Shown: positions 11,345 to 22,385 of the stretch, piece after piece
Layout: each line of letters begins with the position of its first letter
How positions within the stretch are numbered: the stretch's first letter is position 1
Source: Lasiosphaeria ovina
Lineage: Eukaryota; Ascomycota; Sordariomycetes; Sordariales; Lasiosphaeriaceae
Direction: 5' to 3'
DNA: 64,000 nucleotides
Assembly (NCBI GenBank): GCA_033439765.1
Contig: JAULSN010000002.1
Span: 4,402,001-4,466,000, forward strand
Program-made: the position numbers and the translations under genes
The notes under the pieces: model-generated
Seen by the model: only the letters and a program-made list of their open reading frames with translations
Told to the model about the DNA's origin: nothing
Databases searched by the model: none

Positions 11345-11402
11345 GTAAGTGCTGCTGCCCAAAAACAAAACCCAGTCCCGCCATAACTAACAGCTTATAC
11401 AG
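11345..11402 (+). other. Predicted 5' UTR intron of the HNH-like gene
   Basis: GTAAGT at 11345, branch-type CTAAC, and acceptor TACAG ending at 11402 define a 58-bp intron that ends 14 bp before ATG 11417. Its perfect consensus suggests the locus was, or still is, a spliced transcription unit. Confidence 0.7.
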
Positions 11403-11416
11403 GCCTACCGCAGAAC

Positions 11417-12745
11417 ATGGATCCTTCAAAGGATAATTCGCCGAAGCACGGCCCACCGTCAGCGGCCATCCTACCACCATCACTATCGGGAGCGAGAGAC
11501 AAGTATAAGAAAGCACGAAGTGTTTTACACGAGCTATAAAAGGCCTTTGACGACCTCTCTCGTAAGGTAGAACCCGAGATCAATCCAGGTGAAGAACGAT
11601 AGGAGCCCGATACGAAATCCGGCCTTAAGCTTACGTTATTGGGGGTTGAGCTAGCGTTGAAGAAAAAAGAAGAGATTCTACTAGAGCGATAGGTCATTAT
11701 CGAAGAACGAGATGCTAACCTGATCGGCCCCTATATAGTAACGAAGCGACTTCGAGCTTCCGATCACCGCTACGTCTCTACTAGTGACGAATTGTGGAAA
11801 TAGTAGTAGAAGAAGATACGTTTTGACGACCCTGGTGTTGTACGGTTGCTGGATCCGCGTGGTGGTAGTACCTCTGCGTGTCTCTTGGCGCTTTACAAAA
11901 AGTGCGATGGCCTTGAAAAGACGAAGAAGCGGCCCTCTACCTTTCGCTCCGATACCTTGAAGTATTACGCAGGTACTAACGAAAAGACTGACGGTATTTG
12001 GTGCCATGTTACTGGCAACTAGTGTAGAACAACCTAGGTCAAAGCTGCACATATTGTACCTTTCTTTCTCGATAGCGACGATATTGGCGAGATGTTATTC
12101 GGCAGCCGGGCACCATCACTTCGACGAGTAGGAAACGCCCTTCTCCTAGTAGACCAGATCGAGAAGTGGTTTAATACATACCATCTTGTTATCGTACCGG
12201 TTGATTCAACGGAAACCCCTATTACGCGCTGGAAAGTCGATATCATCTCCCCTGATATTCGAAACTCAAGTTACTTATATCACGATGACTATGGTAGTGA
12301 CTTGGATGGGAAGGAGCTGCAATTCCACAACAACAATCGGCCCGTCTCCCGGTTTATGTACTTCCATTTCATAATGGTACTGGTCCGTATCAAAGATGTC
12401 AAGCGTCAGGGATGGCAGGATGTCTGGGCTCGATACTACCAACAACGGCCTTTCCCAACCCCAGGCAACTACCTGCGTCGGAGCATGCTGCTCGCGCTAG
12501 CTACCCATTATGGAACGGCAGACATGGAGGTGGTAGCGTCGTGGATCACAGATCACGGCTTTGATTCGCCGTTGATGCTCACCGATGAAGAGAGTACCGA
12601 AGCAGCTCGTCGCGTCCATGCGGCGGTGAATAAAGCCATCGCTCGTGCGGAGACGGGCCCAAAGGACGGGAGTGACGACGAGGAGGAGGACAGTGATGAG
12701 GGGGACAGTGATGAGGGGGATAACGAGATTGATATGGAGGGGTGA
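11417..12745 (+). pseudogene. HNH-nuclease-like gene interrupted only by TAA/TAG codons
   Basis: One frame runs 443 codons from ATG 11417 to TGA 12743-12745. It is broken by eight stops: TAA 11537 and TAG at 11600, 11690, 11801, 11804, 11807, 12020 and 12035. No TGA and no frameshift occur. The centre carries an HNH_2-like signature: C-x-x-TG (about 12002-12016), KAAHIVPFF (about 12041), then NALLLVDQIEKWF (about 12137). The C-terminal half continues through RPVSRFMYFHFIM and a Ser/Asp/Glu-rich acidic tail. The 225 codons before 12092 contain no CAA or CAG; after 12155 six are present. The stops therefore look like former Gln codons (C-to-T) or, for TAG, Trp (G-to-A). The family assignment is moderate. 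A GTA/ATG start with a consensus 5' UTR intron is preserved. It could be a point-mutated gene or one that needs recoding or RNA editing. Confidence 0.6.
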
Positions 12746-13439
12746 AGGAGAATGAGATGTAGAGATATTTTTGGTACAGGAAGTGGAATTTACACACGCT
12801 CTCGATTATTTCTTGTGTTGTGATCTGTCCTGTGACTCTCACGGTCATCGAGCCTGAAGATGAAGAGGTTGTTGCCAACCCCCCTCATGCAGAGCATGTC
12901 AGAGACTTTGTCCACTCAAGAAGCCGCGCAAGCATCATGACTCGCAACCGGGACCCTAGACTCCTCAAATAATAGAATCATCGGACAGCACCACGGGGGC
13001 CCCCCACGAGTCTGCCACGGCCGAGTCTGGGCTTGGTCTGAACTTTTGGCGAGTGGGGATGGAGAGCGGGAGTCTTGTCCGCAGCGTTAGATATCCACTT
13101 GGGACTAGTTGGCATTTGCAATGCAAATCCTTTTTTCTTTTTTTTTTTTTGAAAAAAGAGAAGAAAAAGACCCCTCCTAGTCTACCCACATCCAAACGAG
13201 GAAACGAGGCACGTGTGCCTCCTTTAAGTTAGCTGGCAGCTACACGGGGGACATTTGTTATAACTTCTCTGTCATGTCAAGATGACGTGCACTGCAAATG
13301 AAGCGTTCATGCCGTCGAAAACTGTTACAGGCCCTCTCACGACTTTCAAGGTTGTACGTCTGAACTCTCAAGGCAGCTTATTGGGAATTTGGGTCTGAGT
13401 TTGCAAGCGGTAAAACCACAGGGCTGCAACGCAGACTCG
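12746..13439. other. Intergenic, no gene seen
   Basis: Spacer between the HNH-like gene (+) and HGH1 (-), which converge here. A T-rich tract lies at about 13133-13150. Nothing else was recognised. Confidence 0.6.
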
Positions 13440-14783
13440 TTAAACCTCTTCTATCCTCTCATCATCGGGGATCTCACCCGTCTTGGCCGCCGCCTCGTCC
13501 TGTTCGTCGCTCATCAGCACCTGGACGAACCGGTCGCAGGCCTCACGGACGTTCTCATTGTCGACGTGCGTGTGTGTCTCTCGAATGATTGGGTATACGC
13601 TGATGCTCCTCATCAAGTCCCTGCCTTCTCTTGTACTCGTCAACAAAAGGAGCGTCTCGACGTGGGTCTGGATGATGTTGGGGTCCGAGTCTCTCTGCTT
13701 GTCGGGAGGCAGCAGCTGCAGATCCGGGAGCATGGCCATGGTCTCATCCTCGTCATAGGGCTCGCCCCCTACAATAGGCAGTAAGATATAAGGCAGGATG
13801 TTGATTCCGTCTTCATCCAGGAAGGTCTTGTGCGAGGGCACGTCGAATGCAGCATTCTTGATGGTGCTGGCCACGCCCTTCCGCCTCACGTCAGACTTGT
13901 GCTCGGTAAAGACCTTGATCTTGTTGAGCGGGATCACGTCGTCGTAGCTCTGCTTGGTTACAAAGTATTGTCGAATCTCGCTGTGCTTGGCGAGGTCGGC
14001 AAAGAGGTAAGCAAGGTAGTCGAAGTCGGCATGTTTGTTGTAGGAGCCGTCCATGCCCTTGACAAAGAGGTCGACGAGCTGGTTGAGCACGAGGTCGTCC
14101 GATCCCAGGTTTTGAACGGGTTTCTGTTTCTTGGTAGCAATGCTCTTCAGCCCTTCCCATTTCGCCAAGTTGGCGAGTAGCATGGAGAGCAGGTTGGCAT
14201 TCGGCTCGGCCGGGTCCTAGAGAGGTAGGCAAGGCAATTAGCATCCCCCAGCAACACCCGCTCGCGCTGTTGTCAAATGTGAAGGGAGGCAACCGGGAAC
14301 TGGATGAAAGTGTACGCGAGACCTGACGTACCGATATATTCTGTAGAACTATATCAATGAATTTGTCGTCGGTTGCTACACATTCGAGGACATCGCGATC
14401 AGCCGATAGGTTGATCAAGATTGTCAAAGCATGCTCTGCGATTACCTGCTCACACTCGCCGTCAGTACAAGGTTTATTTCAAAAATGAGAATGCTCCATG
14501 GCACGGCGGGTGTGCTCTTACGGGGTCATCTCGGACGAGAAATTTGAGATGCTTGACGGGCAGCAACTGGTCCGTCTTGAAAATGGAAGGTTCCTTGGTC
14601 GAGTAAGCCACCAGGTTCTCGATGGCGATCTTGCGCAGCTGAGGGTTTGGGTGGGCGATGAAGCCTACGAGCTATACCACACAAGATCAGTAAATGCATC
14701 TCGTCGGCAGAGTCCGGGTGACAAAAAAAGGGCAGGAATGTCTATAATGGCACAGCGTTTACCTCTTGTAGCTCTGTCGGCAT
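13440..14783 (-). CDS. hgh1: HGH1 family protein (DUF383/DUF384, armadillo-like)
   Basis: Minus-strand exons are 14783-14763, 14671-14522, 14445-14332 and 14216-13440, giving 353 aa, close to yeast and human HGH1. All three junctions are phase 0 (MPTELQE-LVGFIAHPNP, FLVRDDP-VIAEHALTILIN, IVLQNIS-DPAEPNANLL). The first part is made of armadillo-like helices (DUF383). The second part, with DLFVKGMDGSYN, FADLAKHSEIRQYF and LPYILLPIVGGEPYDEDE, matches DUF384. Yeast Hgh1 is a cytosolic chaperone adaptor that helps elongation factor 2 fold; that role is inferred by family. The first coding exon is only 21 nt. The gene is divergent from ENP1. Confidence 0.92.
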
Positions 14784-15281
14784 CTTAGCTGTTCTTTCCT
14801 TGACAAGGTCTGGAGATGTCGCTGTGCACGCTCAAACTGAACGGAAATTCGTTTCAGAATCAGAATCAAAATCAGAAGCTCTGCGCTCCATGGAGGGGCA
14901 ATCGAGAGAATAATATGCGGGGCAGCCACGATAATAAATTATCAAGAGCCGATAAGGGATCGTCCCGCCAGTTTGGTTCTATGCGTCATTGAGGCGCTAT
15001 TCTCGGCCCGACCTAGGCCTCTGTCCGGGTTCCTTGGCCCTTTTCACGGCACAACATATATCCGTGACAGGTCTGTTCAGCCAATCACAGCTTCTGCGCA
15101 AAGAGGCGCCCAAAAGTTACCCCACGAAGGGGGGCCATAATTTTTACGATAAGCCCCAAAAAATACGGGCTGGCAAAAAAATCCAAAGAGGTACTCTGAG
15201 TGGTGACTGGGTTGCTTCAACTGGAATTGCTATCCCACCGCATATATCCTCCGGCACCGCAATCCGATACCGACAGTAAAA
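14784..15281. promoter_or_regulatory. Divergent upstream region, HGH1 / ENP1
   Basis: These 498 bp separate the start codons of two translation/ribosome-related genes, so a shared bidirectional promoter is plausible. No textbook ribosome-biogenesis element (PAC or RRPE) was recognised with certainty. Confidence 0.5.
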
Positions 15282-17263
15282 ATGCCAAAGGCTACTACCC
15301 CGACATTGTCTCACAAGAGGCGCCATAACCCGCTCGAGGACGATCTCCTATCGACCGGCGTTCTCAAAAATGGGTCGGGGAAACAATCGAAACGGGCGGC
15401 GCCGGAGAAGCCCGAGGAACAGTCGTATGTCGGTGCCAAAGCCTCGCGCAACATCCTGGCCATGAGCAGGAGCCTCATTGAAGAGGATTCCCAAGCCCAT
15501 GCCGACCGAAACCCGCCACCCGTTCCGTCTGCCTTCGACTTCGACCCGTCCCGATTCGAGGAGGATGCCGATGCCGGGGAGGACTATGCGAACGAGGAAG
15601 CCTGGGGCGACGAGGACGACATTGTCGAGGAGATTGAGATTGACGCCGGCGACCTCGAGATATTCAACCAGTTCATTACACCCACTCTGAACGAGGACCC
15701 GCTCCTGACACACGGCTGGGATGGCAAGCCCGACGCCTCAGATGCCGAAGGACCTGGCCCAAGCTTGGCAGACCTGATTCTAGCCAAGATTGCCGAGAAA
15801 GAGTCTGGTGGCCAGAGCGGACTACAAGAGTTCAGGAGCCCCGTTGAGGAGGAGTACGAGCTGCCGCCAAAGGTGGTCGAGGTCTTCACAAAGTACTTCC
15901 CGGGCATCCTGTGGCAGCCAGTGCCGATCCCAATAGTCGTGCGAAGTGCTCACATATCATAGGATCGGACTTATCCTGGCTCGGTACAAATCCGGGCCGC
16001 TTCCCAAGCCCTTCAAGATTCTGCCAACAATACCGCACTGGGAGGACATCCTACAGCTTACACGGCCTGATTCCTGGTACGCATCCTTGCCTGCTCATGG
16101 CAAACTTCCTCGAGAGAGTCTGAGGGGGGCCAAGACGCCCCGCCCCCCTGCTGCTCGTTGCAGGACAATTCTTACTGACTGGCTTCAAACAATAGGACAC
16201 CAAATGCTTGGTATGTCAACAAATGACGGATAACTAAGTCTCATAATACTGACTGCAACTCGCATAGCTACGCGGCGACGAGGATTTTCGTGTCTGGGAA
16301 ACCGCTGGTTGTCCAGAGGTTTATGGAGATGGTGATTCTGTATCGTGTCCGTGAGGACATTCACGAGCACAAGAAGTTGAATGTCCATCTGTTCAACTGC
16401 CTCAAGCGGGGTCTGTACAAGCCCGCAGGGTTTTTCAAGGGTGAGTGTCTCTTTAGCGGTTCTTTGACGAAACAAGCCATGGCTAACCAATCGATCGCAG
16501 GTTTCCTCTTCCCGTTGGCGGCCTCGGGTAAGTGAGAGCAAAGGACTCGATACACTATCATCCACAAACCTGAAAGGTCCAGATAGGAGATGCATTTGCT
16601 GATCAAATCAACAGGAACCTGCTCTTTGCGTGAGGCCCAGATTATCTCTGCTGTGTTGGCCCGAGTGTCAATCCCAATTCTTCACTCGGCCGCGGCCATC
16701 AAAACGCTTTGTGATATTGCTGCCGAACAAGTTTCGCACCAGTCGGAGAGTGTCAGCGCGACCAACTTCCTCATCAAGGTCCTCCTGGAGAAGAGATATG
16801 CCTTACGTAAGTCAAAGACTCAGAACCGACAGTCACCTTTTTAGGGGGGTGAACGATCAGATGCTAAATCCTCCAAACAACAGCGTGGCAGTGTGTGGAC
16901 TCGCTAGTGTTCCACTTCATTCGGTACGCTGCGGCGACAAGGGACGTCGATATGACTGGCGCCAAGTCGTTGCCGGTAATTTTCCATCAGTGCCTGCTAG
17001 TCTTTGCTCAGCGGTACCGAAACGATAGTGCGTATCCCTTCCCCTTGGAGATTGTGGAATAAACAGGGAATTCTAACCCGCTCCTGCGTACAGTTACCGA
17101 AGATCAACGCGAAGCCCTGCTGGATCTTCTCCTGGCGCACGGTCATGAAAAGATTGCGCCCGAAATCAGGAGAGAGCTTCTTGCCGGGCGTGGAAGAGGT
17201 GTCCCGCTTGAACAGCCAGGGCCAGCCTTCGATGGCGACGACACAATGCTAATAGACTCGTGA
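15282..17263 (+). CDS. enp1: Bystin, ENP1 (40S ribosomal subunit biogenesis)
   Basis: Eight exons: 15282-15892, 15963-16076, 16196-16210, 16268-16440, 16501-16527, 16615-16806, 16884-17027 and 17094-17263, giving 481 aa (yeast Enp1 is 483). The joins rebuild bystin: VEVFTK-IGLILARYKSGPLPKPFKI, PDSW-TPNACYAATRIF, GFFKG-FLFPLAASG, KRYAL-PWQCVDSLVFHFIRY. The N-terminus is low-complexity and acidic (about 75-130); the conserved helical bystin domain covers about 190-450. Two internal exons are microexons of 15 and 27 nt. In yeast, Enp1 binds 20S pre-rRNA in pre-40S particles and is needed for early cleavages and export. The exon count is the highest in this window. Confidence 0.94.
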
Positions 17264-18264
17264 AGGACGGCGATAAGCCAAACCCAAAAGAGACATAAAT
17301 GAATTATGAGTTTTGTGCTTGCATCGGCAATACAGCTCCGTGCCCCGCCAACCCAAGCCGGACCGTCCCATTCAAGGAGAGACTGATACTCGGTAATTAT
17401 GTGTTTGGCTAATTATGTGTTTGGCTCTCACGTTGCCACGCTTATGTCCAATGAATGAAAACCATGCATATGCCCAATCAGCGCAAGTCTCGAGATAGGA
17501 TGCAAGGGATCTCCTGAAGGGCCCTATTTTCTCAAGCCAGACACTCACCAGGCTGCTTAGGTACTGTACCTCAGACTATAGAAAAGGTAACTGCCTACCT
17601 ATTGGGCCACCGCCACCGTCGCTCACGGATCACGTCTGCTGGGATCTCCATGACGGTTATATATATGTCTTTCCACGCTCCACGCTCCACGCTCCATGCA
17701 ACATCGATATAACGAGCCTCACACACGGGAAATATTCCCATGTCCATGATATCCTTGTGGGTTCATGTGAAAGAAATGCTCCGGCTTCGCCACCTCAATG
17801 TCAGGAAGGCACAGCCGACAGCTCCCATCAAGAAGGGAAGGAAAGGGGTCGCGCCTTCCGGCTGAGTTGACCAAGATGCGTCTCAAACTCCTCGAATCAG
17901 ACAATCGACGCTACTAACAGTCAGGCCACATAGGCAAGGCACCTTGGGGAAAGAACGACGGGTACCTTACTTTCAAAGAATGGTTGGTTGGTATGATGGG
18001 ATCCATCGCATCTATCAAACTCAATTCGCGATTTATTTTTCCTTCAATGTATTCTTCTACCTTAACCTCTGTGTCTTTTTTCTTAACCCCATATATGCCT
18101 ATTTTAGTTGACTACAGTCTACCGTACACCTAGTTTTGGCATAATCGCATTCACCATTGATCGCTCCAGACTCAAGAGCCTTTCGGCGAGATCTCTTCCA
18201 TCGCTAACCTCGAGAGACATCAAGAGCTCCAGGCCCGCCACCCCAACAGGTGGCGGGATCAAGA
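17264..18264. other. Intergenic, no gene seen
   Basis: About 1 kb between ENP1 and the TAG-interrupted gene. It holds a short tandem repeat CCACGCT x3 (about 17671-17694) and a direct repeat of AATTATGTGTTTGGCT at about 17394-17425. No coding potential was recognised. Confidence 0.6.
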
Positions 18265-20260
18265 ATGGATTCACGTAAGACCTCCGTACCACCCAAGAAG
18301 GCTCTTGGACAGTTGGTAGGAGATAGGGCTGCTGCTGATTGGACTGGACACAGTTCGGGCGGCGAGATGGCGCGGACCTCTGGCCATGACGCCTCCGCTT
18401 CCTCTGGCGACGGCCACAAACATGGCAGCAGTACCAAATCCCGAGCACATCTTGGGTATTTCGACTGGGTTATGGACGGCTCAACAAGCAAGGCACCCAC
18501 GGTCGGAACGCCGTTCCCGTTTCCCTTTCAGAGATCGAGGGAGCCCTTCCCCCCGGCCCCGACCCCCGTGCTCGGTGTCGACCCGCCTCGGCCGCCCAAG
18601 GAAGGATGCGAATGGGTCTGGTTCCCCGAGGGATACTGGGCGGAGCGAGAATTCAAGTCTCTGGGAAGCGTGGGCAGCAAGACGGACTCCAAGTCGTGGA
18701 GGCGGCGGAGGAAGTCGGCTAAAAGCCAGAGTGGCGGCGGCGGTAGCGGCTAGGACAGCGGATCCGTCACCGTCTCGCCCACGTCTCTGGCGCGCCAGTT
18801 CTGGAGCTCTTCACCACTTACCCCACAGAGCCCCTATCTTTCCGAAGAGGCCCATGTCCAATCACTGCAGCACCCCCCGGCTCCCGTGGTCGATCTGGTA
18901 GATAAGGACGGCGAGCGACTCTCTCCAAAGGCCCGGGGATTTGTTCCAACTATCCCGGCCATGTCTGCTCCAGTGGAGACCAAGCCCGAAATCGCCAGCC
19001 GACTCTATCACCAATTTCCCTCGTTGAGCTGGAAAGCCATTAGCAACACCCTCCAGAAGGCCCGGGACGTGAGTGCCCCTCTCCAGTGACCTTGATCAGG
19101 GACGCAAAACGTTAGGATGCTAAGGTTTTCGGAATAGAAGAGAAAGAGCTTGTCGTCTAACCAAGGCCAGCCTCCGGACGTAGCTGAGAAGAGCCAACCT
19201 GACCAGACACCGGTTAAAGCTAGAAAGATTGAAGAGGGAGCTTCAGACAAAGCAAACAGCCGAGGGACCCACAGGGGTCGCCGAATTCTATTTCACAAAA
19301 GAACAACCACCTCCGTCCATGCCAGGTTTACTTCTTCAATCGCCGAGACGTTGGCGGGATATAAATCAAGACCGAAAGCAGCACATGGCAGTGGCCTTTC
19401 TGGTGCGAGCAGTGTCGCGCCGGCAAAAAAGAAGCCCGAGGATGTGCTTGATCGCTCGGATTCAGACGGGACATGGTCAGCTCCCCCACAGATCTGGGCG
19501 TCTCAGTTTCCGGGCGGAGTAAGTCGTGTATACGGCCAAGAAGTAGAGCATCTCGTTTCTCTAACGGGTTGCGTCTTCTAGGAGGCTACACGGGTGCACA
19601 CGCCCCCATTGAAGCAAGGCACGGCTGATGGGAAAACGCGCGGCCTCTTCTTCGATGTGAACGGCCCGACATCGGACCAAGGCGACAAGTCAGGATCGAC
19701 TACATCGACAAGGGGGACGAGAAACACAGAGAGCACACACCAGGGTTCAAGCAAGAGCAGCAAGCGCAAAGGCATGACCAGAGAGTGGTAGGACCCTCCA
19801 CCCAAGAAGAAGGCGGCAGCAGCAGCGGGAGCAGGCGGCAAGATAACGAGGCGGAGCCCTTTGCACAAGGCGGCTCTTTTTGAGTTCGATGTGCCAGAAC
19901 ATCTGCCCAATAGCCCAATGTGCCCAGCTAACCCGAAGCACAATTTGATGGGAAGAGGCGTTTGCGTGGTGAGTGACACCCCCAGATCTGGTTCTATGCT
20001 TGCCCCCCAGCTTCCAACTACCCCCCAGTGTTAAGAACAAGCTCGAGATAATTGTGTGTCATACTCGAAACTCTTGGCTGATAAAAAAAAAGTATCACGG
20101 AAGAAGCAAAAGTTTACAATTCAGACAGAGCGATGAAGGCTCATCCCCTCGATTTTTGGTGCCTCCTCCAGCTACACCTGGGATCCAGTGGGTGGAACCA
20201 GGGAGCAGCGAGGACACGAGCTACTTTTCTCGCCGCTCTGGTACCGGTACCGAGACGTGA
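18265..20260 (+). pseudogene. Conserved fungal protein of unknown function with two in-frame TAG codons
   Basis: Hand-spliced exons are 18265-19068, 19171-19518, 19582-19968 and 20093-20260. The introns have GTGAGT or GTAAGT donors, and a CTAAC branch site is visible in the first. All junctions are phase 0, giving 569 codons including the stop. The only interruptions are TAG 18751-18753 and TAG 19789-19791. Conserved-looking blocks are GCEWVWFPEGYWAERE (about 115-130) and, at the end, LFEFDVPEHLPNSPMCPAN followed by GVCV-YHGR across the last intron. I recognise this C-terminal pattern from uncharacterised filamentous-fungal proteins but know no function. Most of the protein is basic, Ser/Pro-rich and likely disordered. 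It may be a young pseudogene, or it may be read through or edited (UAG to UGG). Confidence 0.6.
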
Positions 20261-21054
20261 GGGTGGAGACTCGTCGACCAACCTAAAGACGGAGACGGGA
20301 TATTGGCCTGGAAATAACGTTGTAAGAGGCATGGGACCGTTAGAAAGTTCAAGTGTAGTTCAGAGCCATTCGAATATGTGTGCCATCTCTGCCGATATCA
20401 CCCTATTCTGCCTTTCCCCTTTTTTGGGTTGGAGCAAAAAGTTACTCAACCAACAAACCTTAGCAGACGAGATTAATTTCTGTAAAATTTTCTCAAGAAC
20501 TTTCTTATGACTGATTTGAAAGGAAACCCATATATAGATAGTCTCCTCATCCCATCATGCCCTGCTTGGCTGTTAGCATTGTCCGTGTCCAGGTAACAAT
20601 TGAGTTGGTCCGAGCGCCTCAATAGTGTTCAGCAACGCTCGCAAGCCACAATAGGGATCCCTATTCCTATCCTTCCTTCCCCGGATCGATCCAGACTTCG
20701 TCAGGGATCAAAAAGTGGGGCCTCCAACTACTGGCTGCAATTATTCTTCAGCCTCGCCCGCCTGAGCTTCGGCCAGAGAAGTTGAAGTCGAGTTGCACCG
20801 TGCTTGCGCCGCCGACAACTTCGTTCGCTCTCTTTACCAACTCACATCCTCGTCGCACCTTTGCATCTGCGGGCAAGACATTTGCACGGCACCTCTCATT
20901 TGGCCCCTTTTCAATTCCGAGCTTGCTCGCCCACCCTCGACGAGATCGACAGCTCCGTCGCCGTCCCCCGTCGCCATCGCCAAATCCGATCTCGCATCGT
21001 GCTTTGAGAAAGAACAACCCTTTGACACTACCACCAACCAGACAGACAGCCAAC
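20261..21054. other. Intergenic and CDC73 5' flank
   Basis: No gene was recognised. The final ~250 bp before 21055 are C/T-rich, as in fungal 5' UTRs, and an upstream frame without a convincing start runs into CDC73. Confidence 0.6.
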
Positions 21055-22385
21055 ATGGCTTCCACCGATCTTGATCCGCTTCTTCTCCTGCGCCAGTCGA
21101 TTGCCTCTGGCAGCAACATCATCCCTACAACATCTGCCGACGCATCGTCAACCGATGTGCCCGAGGCCTCTCTGTCACAAGCAACCCACCTCGTCTTCAC
21201 CCACCCGGCGCGCGTGGCCGTGCCCATTGACGCGCCGACGCGCTTCGTGTCCAACGACAAGCCCGTCGACGTCCGCAGCATCTACTTTGCCTGGCTCAAT
21301 CGCGAGGTCGCCATCCCCGAGTACAATGCCTCGGCCACCAAGCTGAACGAGGAGCTCCCCGGCGCCACCCATGTCCACAAGTTCGCCTTTGTCGAGCGCC
21401 TCGAGCTCTTCACCTGGCTCGAGGGCGCAAGCGAGGAGAGCGAATACATCAAGCCCCTGGCTGGCGACAAAGACGCCGCCGCCGCCGCGAGCGCCGCCGC
21501 AGCCTCTGCCGCTTCCAAGACGGCCCCCGTCCTGGCCTCTTCCAGAGCCGGCCGCGGCACCCTTGACCCTCGACTGGCCCAGATCTACAACGGCGAGCGC
21601 CGCATGGGCGACCGGAATACCGTCCTTCACGGATTCAAGCCAGCCGTAAGTGTACAATGTCATGCCATGCCACCAGCAGTTGATTCGATGGATCATGTGA
21701 AATTGACTTCATAAAGGACTTCTCTTCGGTCCGCAAACACGCGCAACAGTTCATGTCGCGGAAACCTAGCCCGGTGGCGGCAGCAGCAATAGCAGCAGCA
21801 GCAGGGCTGGGCAACCCATCGCTGGTCATCAACCAGAAGCCGCAGCGGCGGCCAGACCCCATCATCATGCTGTCTCCATCGGCATCGGCGCTGCTGCGCA
21901 TGTCCAACGTCAAGGCGTTCCTCGAGGGCGGACGGTACGGGCCGCCAGACCACAGCTCGTCGGCGTCCATGATGCACGTGTCGCGCGTCATGAAGGACAT
22001 CGACCCGGGCCGGCCGATGCGGTTCATCCTGGTCGAGGGCCCAGAGCAGTTCAAGCCCGAGTACTGGAACCGCGTCGTGGCCGTCTTCACGACGGGCCAG
22101 GCCTGGCAGTTCAAGAACTACCGCTGGAGCAACTCGTCGGACCTCTTCAAGCACGTGCTCGGCATCTACCTGGGCTGGCGCGGCGAGCAGCCCCCGGACT
22201 CGGTCCGCGCCTTCGGCCACCAGGTCATCTCCACCGCCGTCGAGAAGTGGCACGACCCCACCCGCCTCGGCGCCGAGAGCAGCCGCTGGCGCGACCGCGA
22301 GGTCGTCGAGTCCATCTGGAAGGCTATCGAGGTCCACATGCGCCACAAGGGCTGGCGCAAGGACACTGCGCCGACGCAGATCTAA
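21055..22385 (+). CDS. cdc73: CDC73 / parafibromin, Paf1 transcription elongation complex subunit
   Basis: Exons are 21055-21645 and 21717-22385, giving 419 aa; the 71-bp intron (GTAAGT...AAAG) is phase 0 (GFKPA-DFSSVRKHAQ). The start MASTDLDPLLLLRQSIASG is typical of the CDC73 N-terminal domain. An Ala-rich linker sits at about 143-160. The C-terminal Ras-like CDC73 domain (about 245-415) shows PIIMLSPSASALLRMSNVK, RFILVEGPEQFKPEYWNRV, FTTGQAWQFKNYRW and LGIYLGWRGE. The Paf1 complex travels with RNA polymerase II and supports H2B ubiquitination and H3K4/K36 methylation; these roles are inferred by family. ATG 21055 follows a purine at -3 and matches the family start. Confidence 0.95.

Noticed and set aside
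7850..13439. Heavily RIP-mutated transposon
   Set aside because: No transposase, reverse transcriptase, terminal repeats or broad AT-rich transition bias were seen. The PHO84-like and DED1-like fragments lack stop-codon clusters, so RIP is not shown for the block as a whole.
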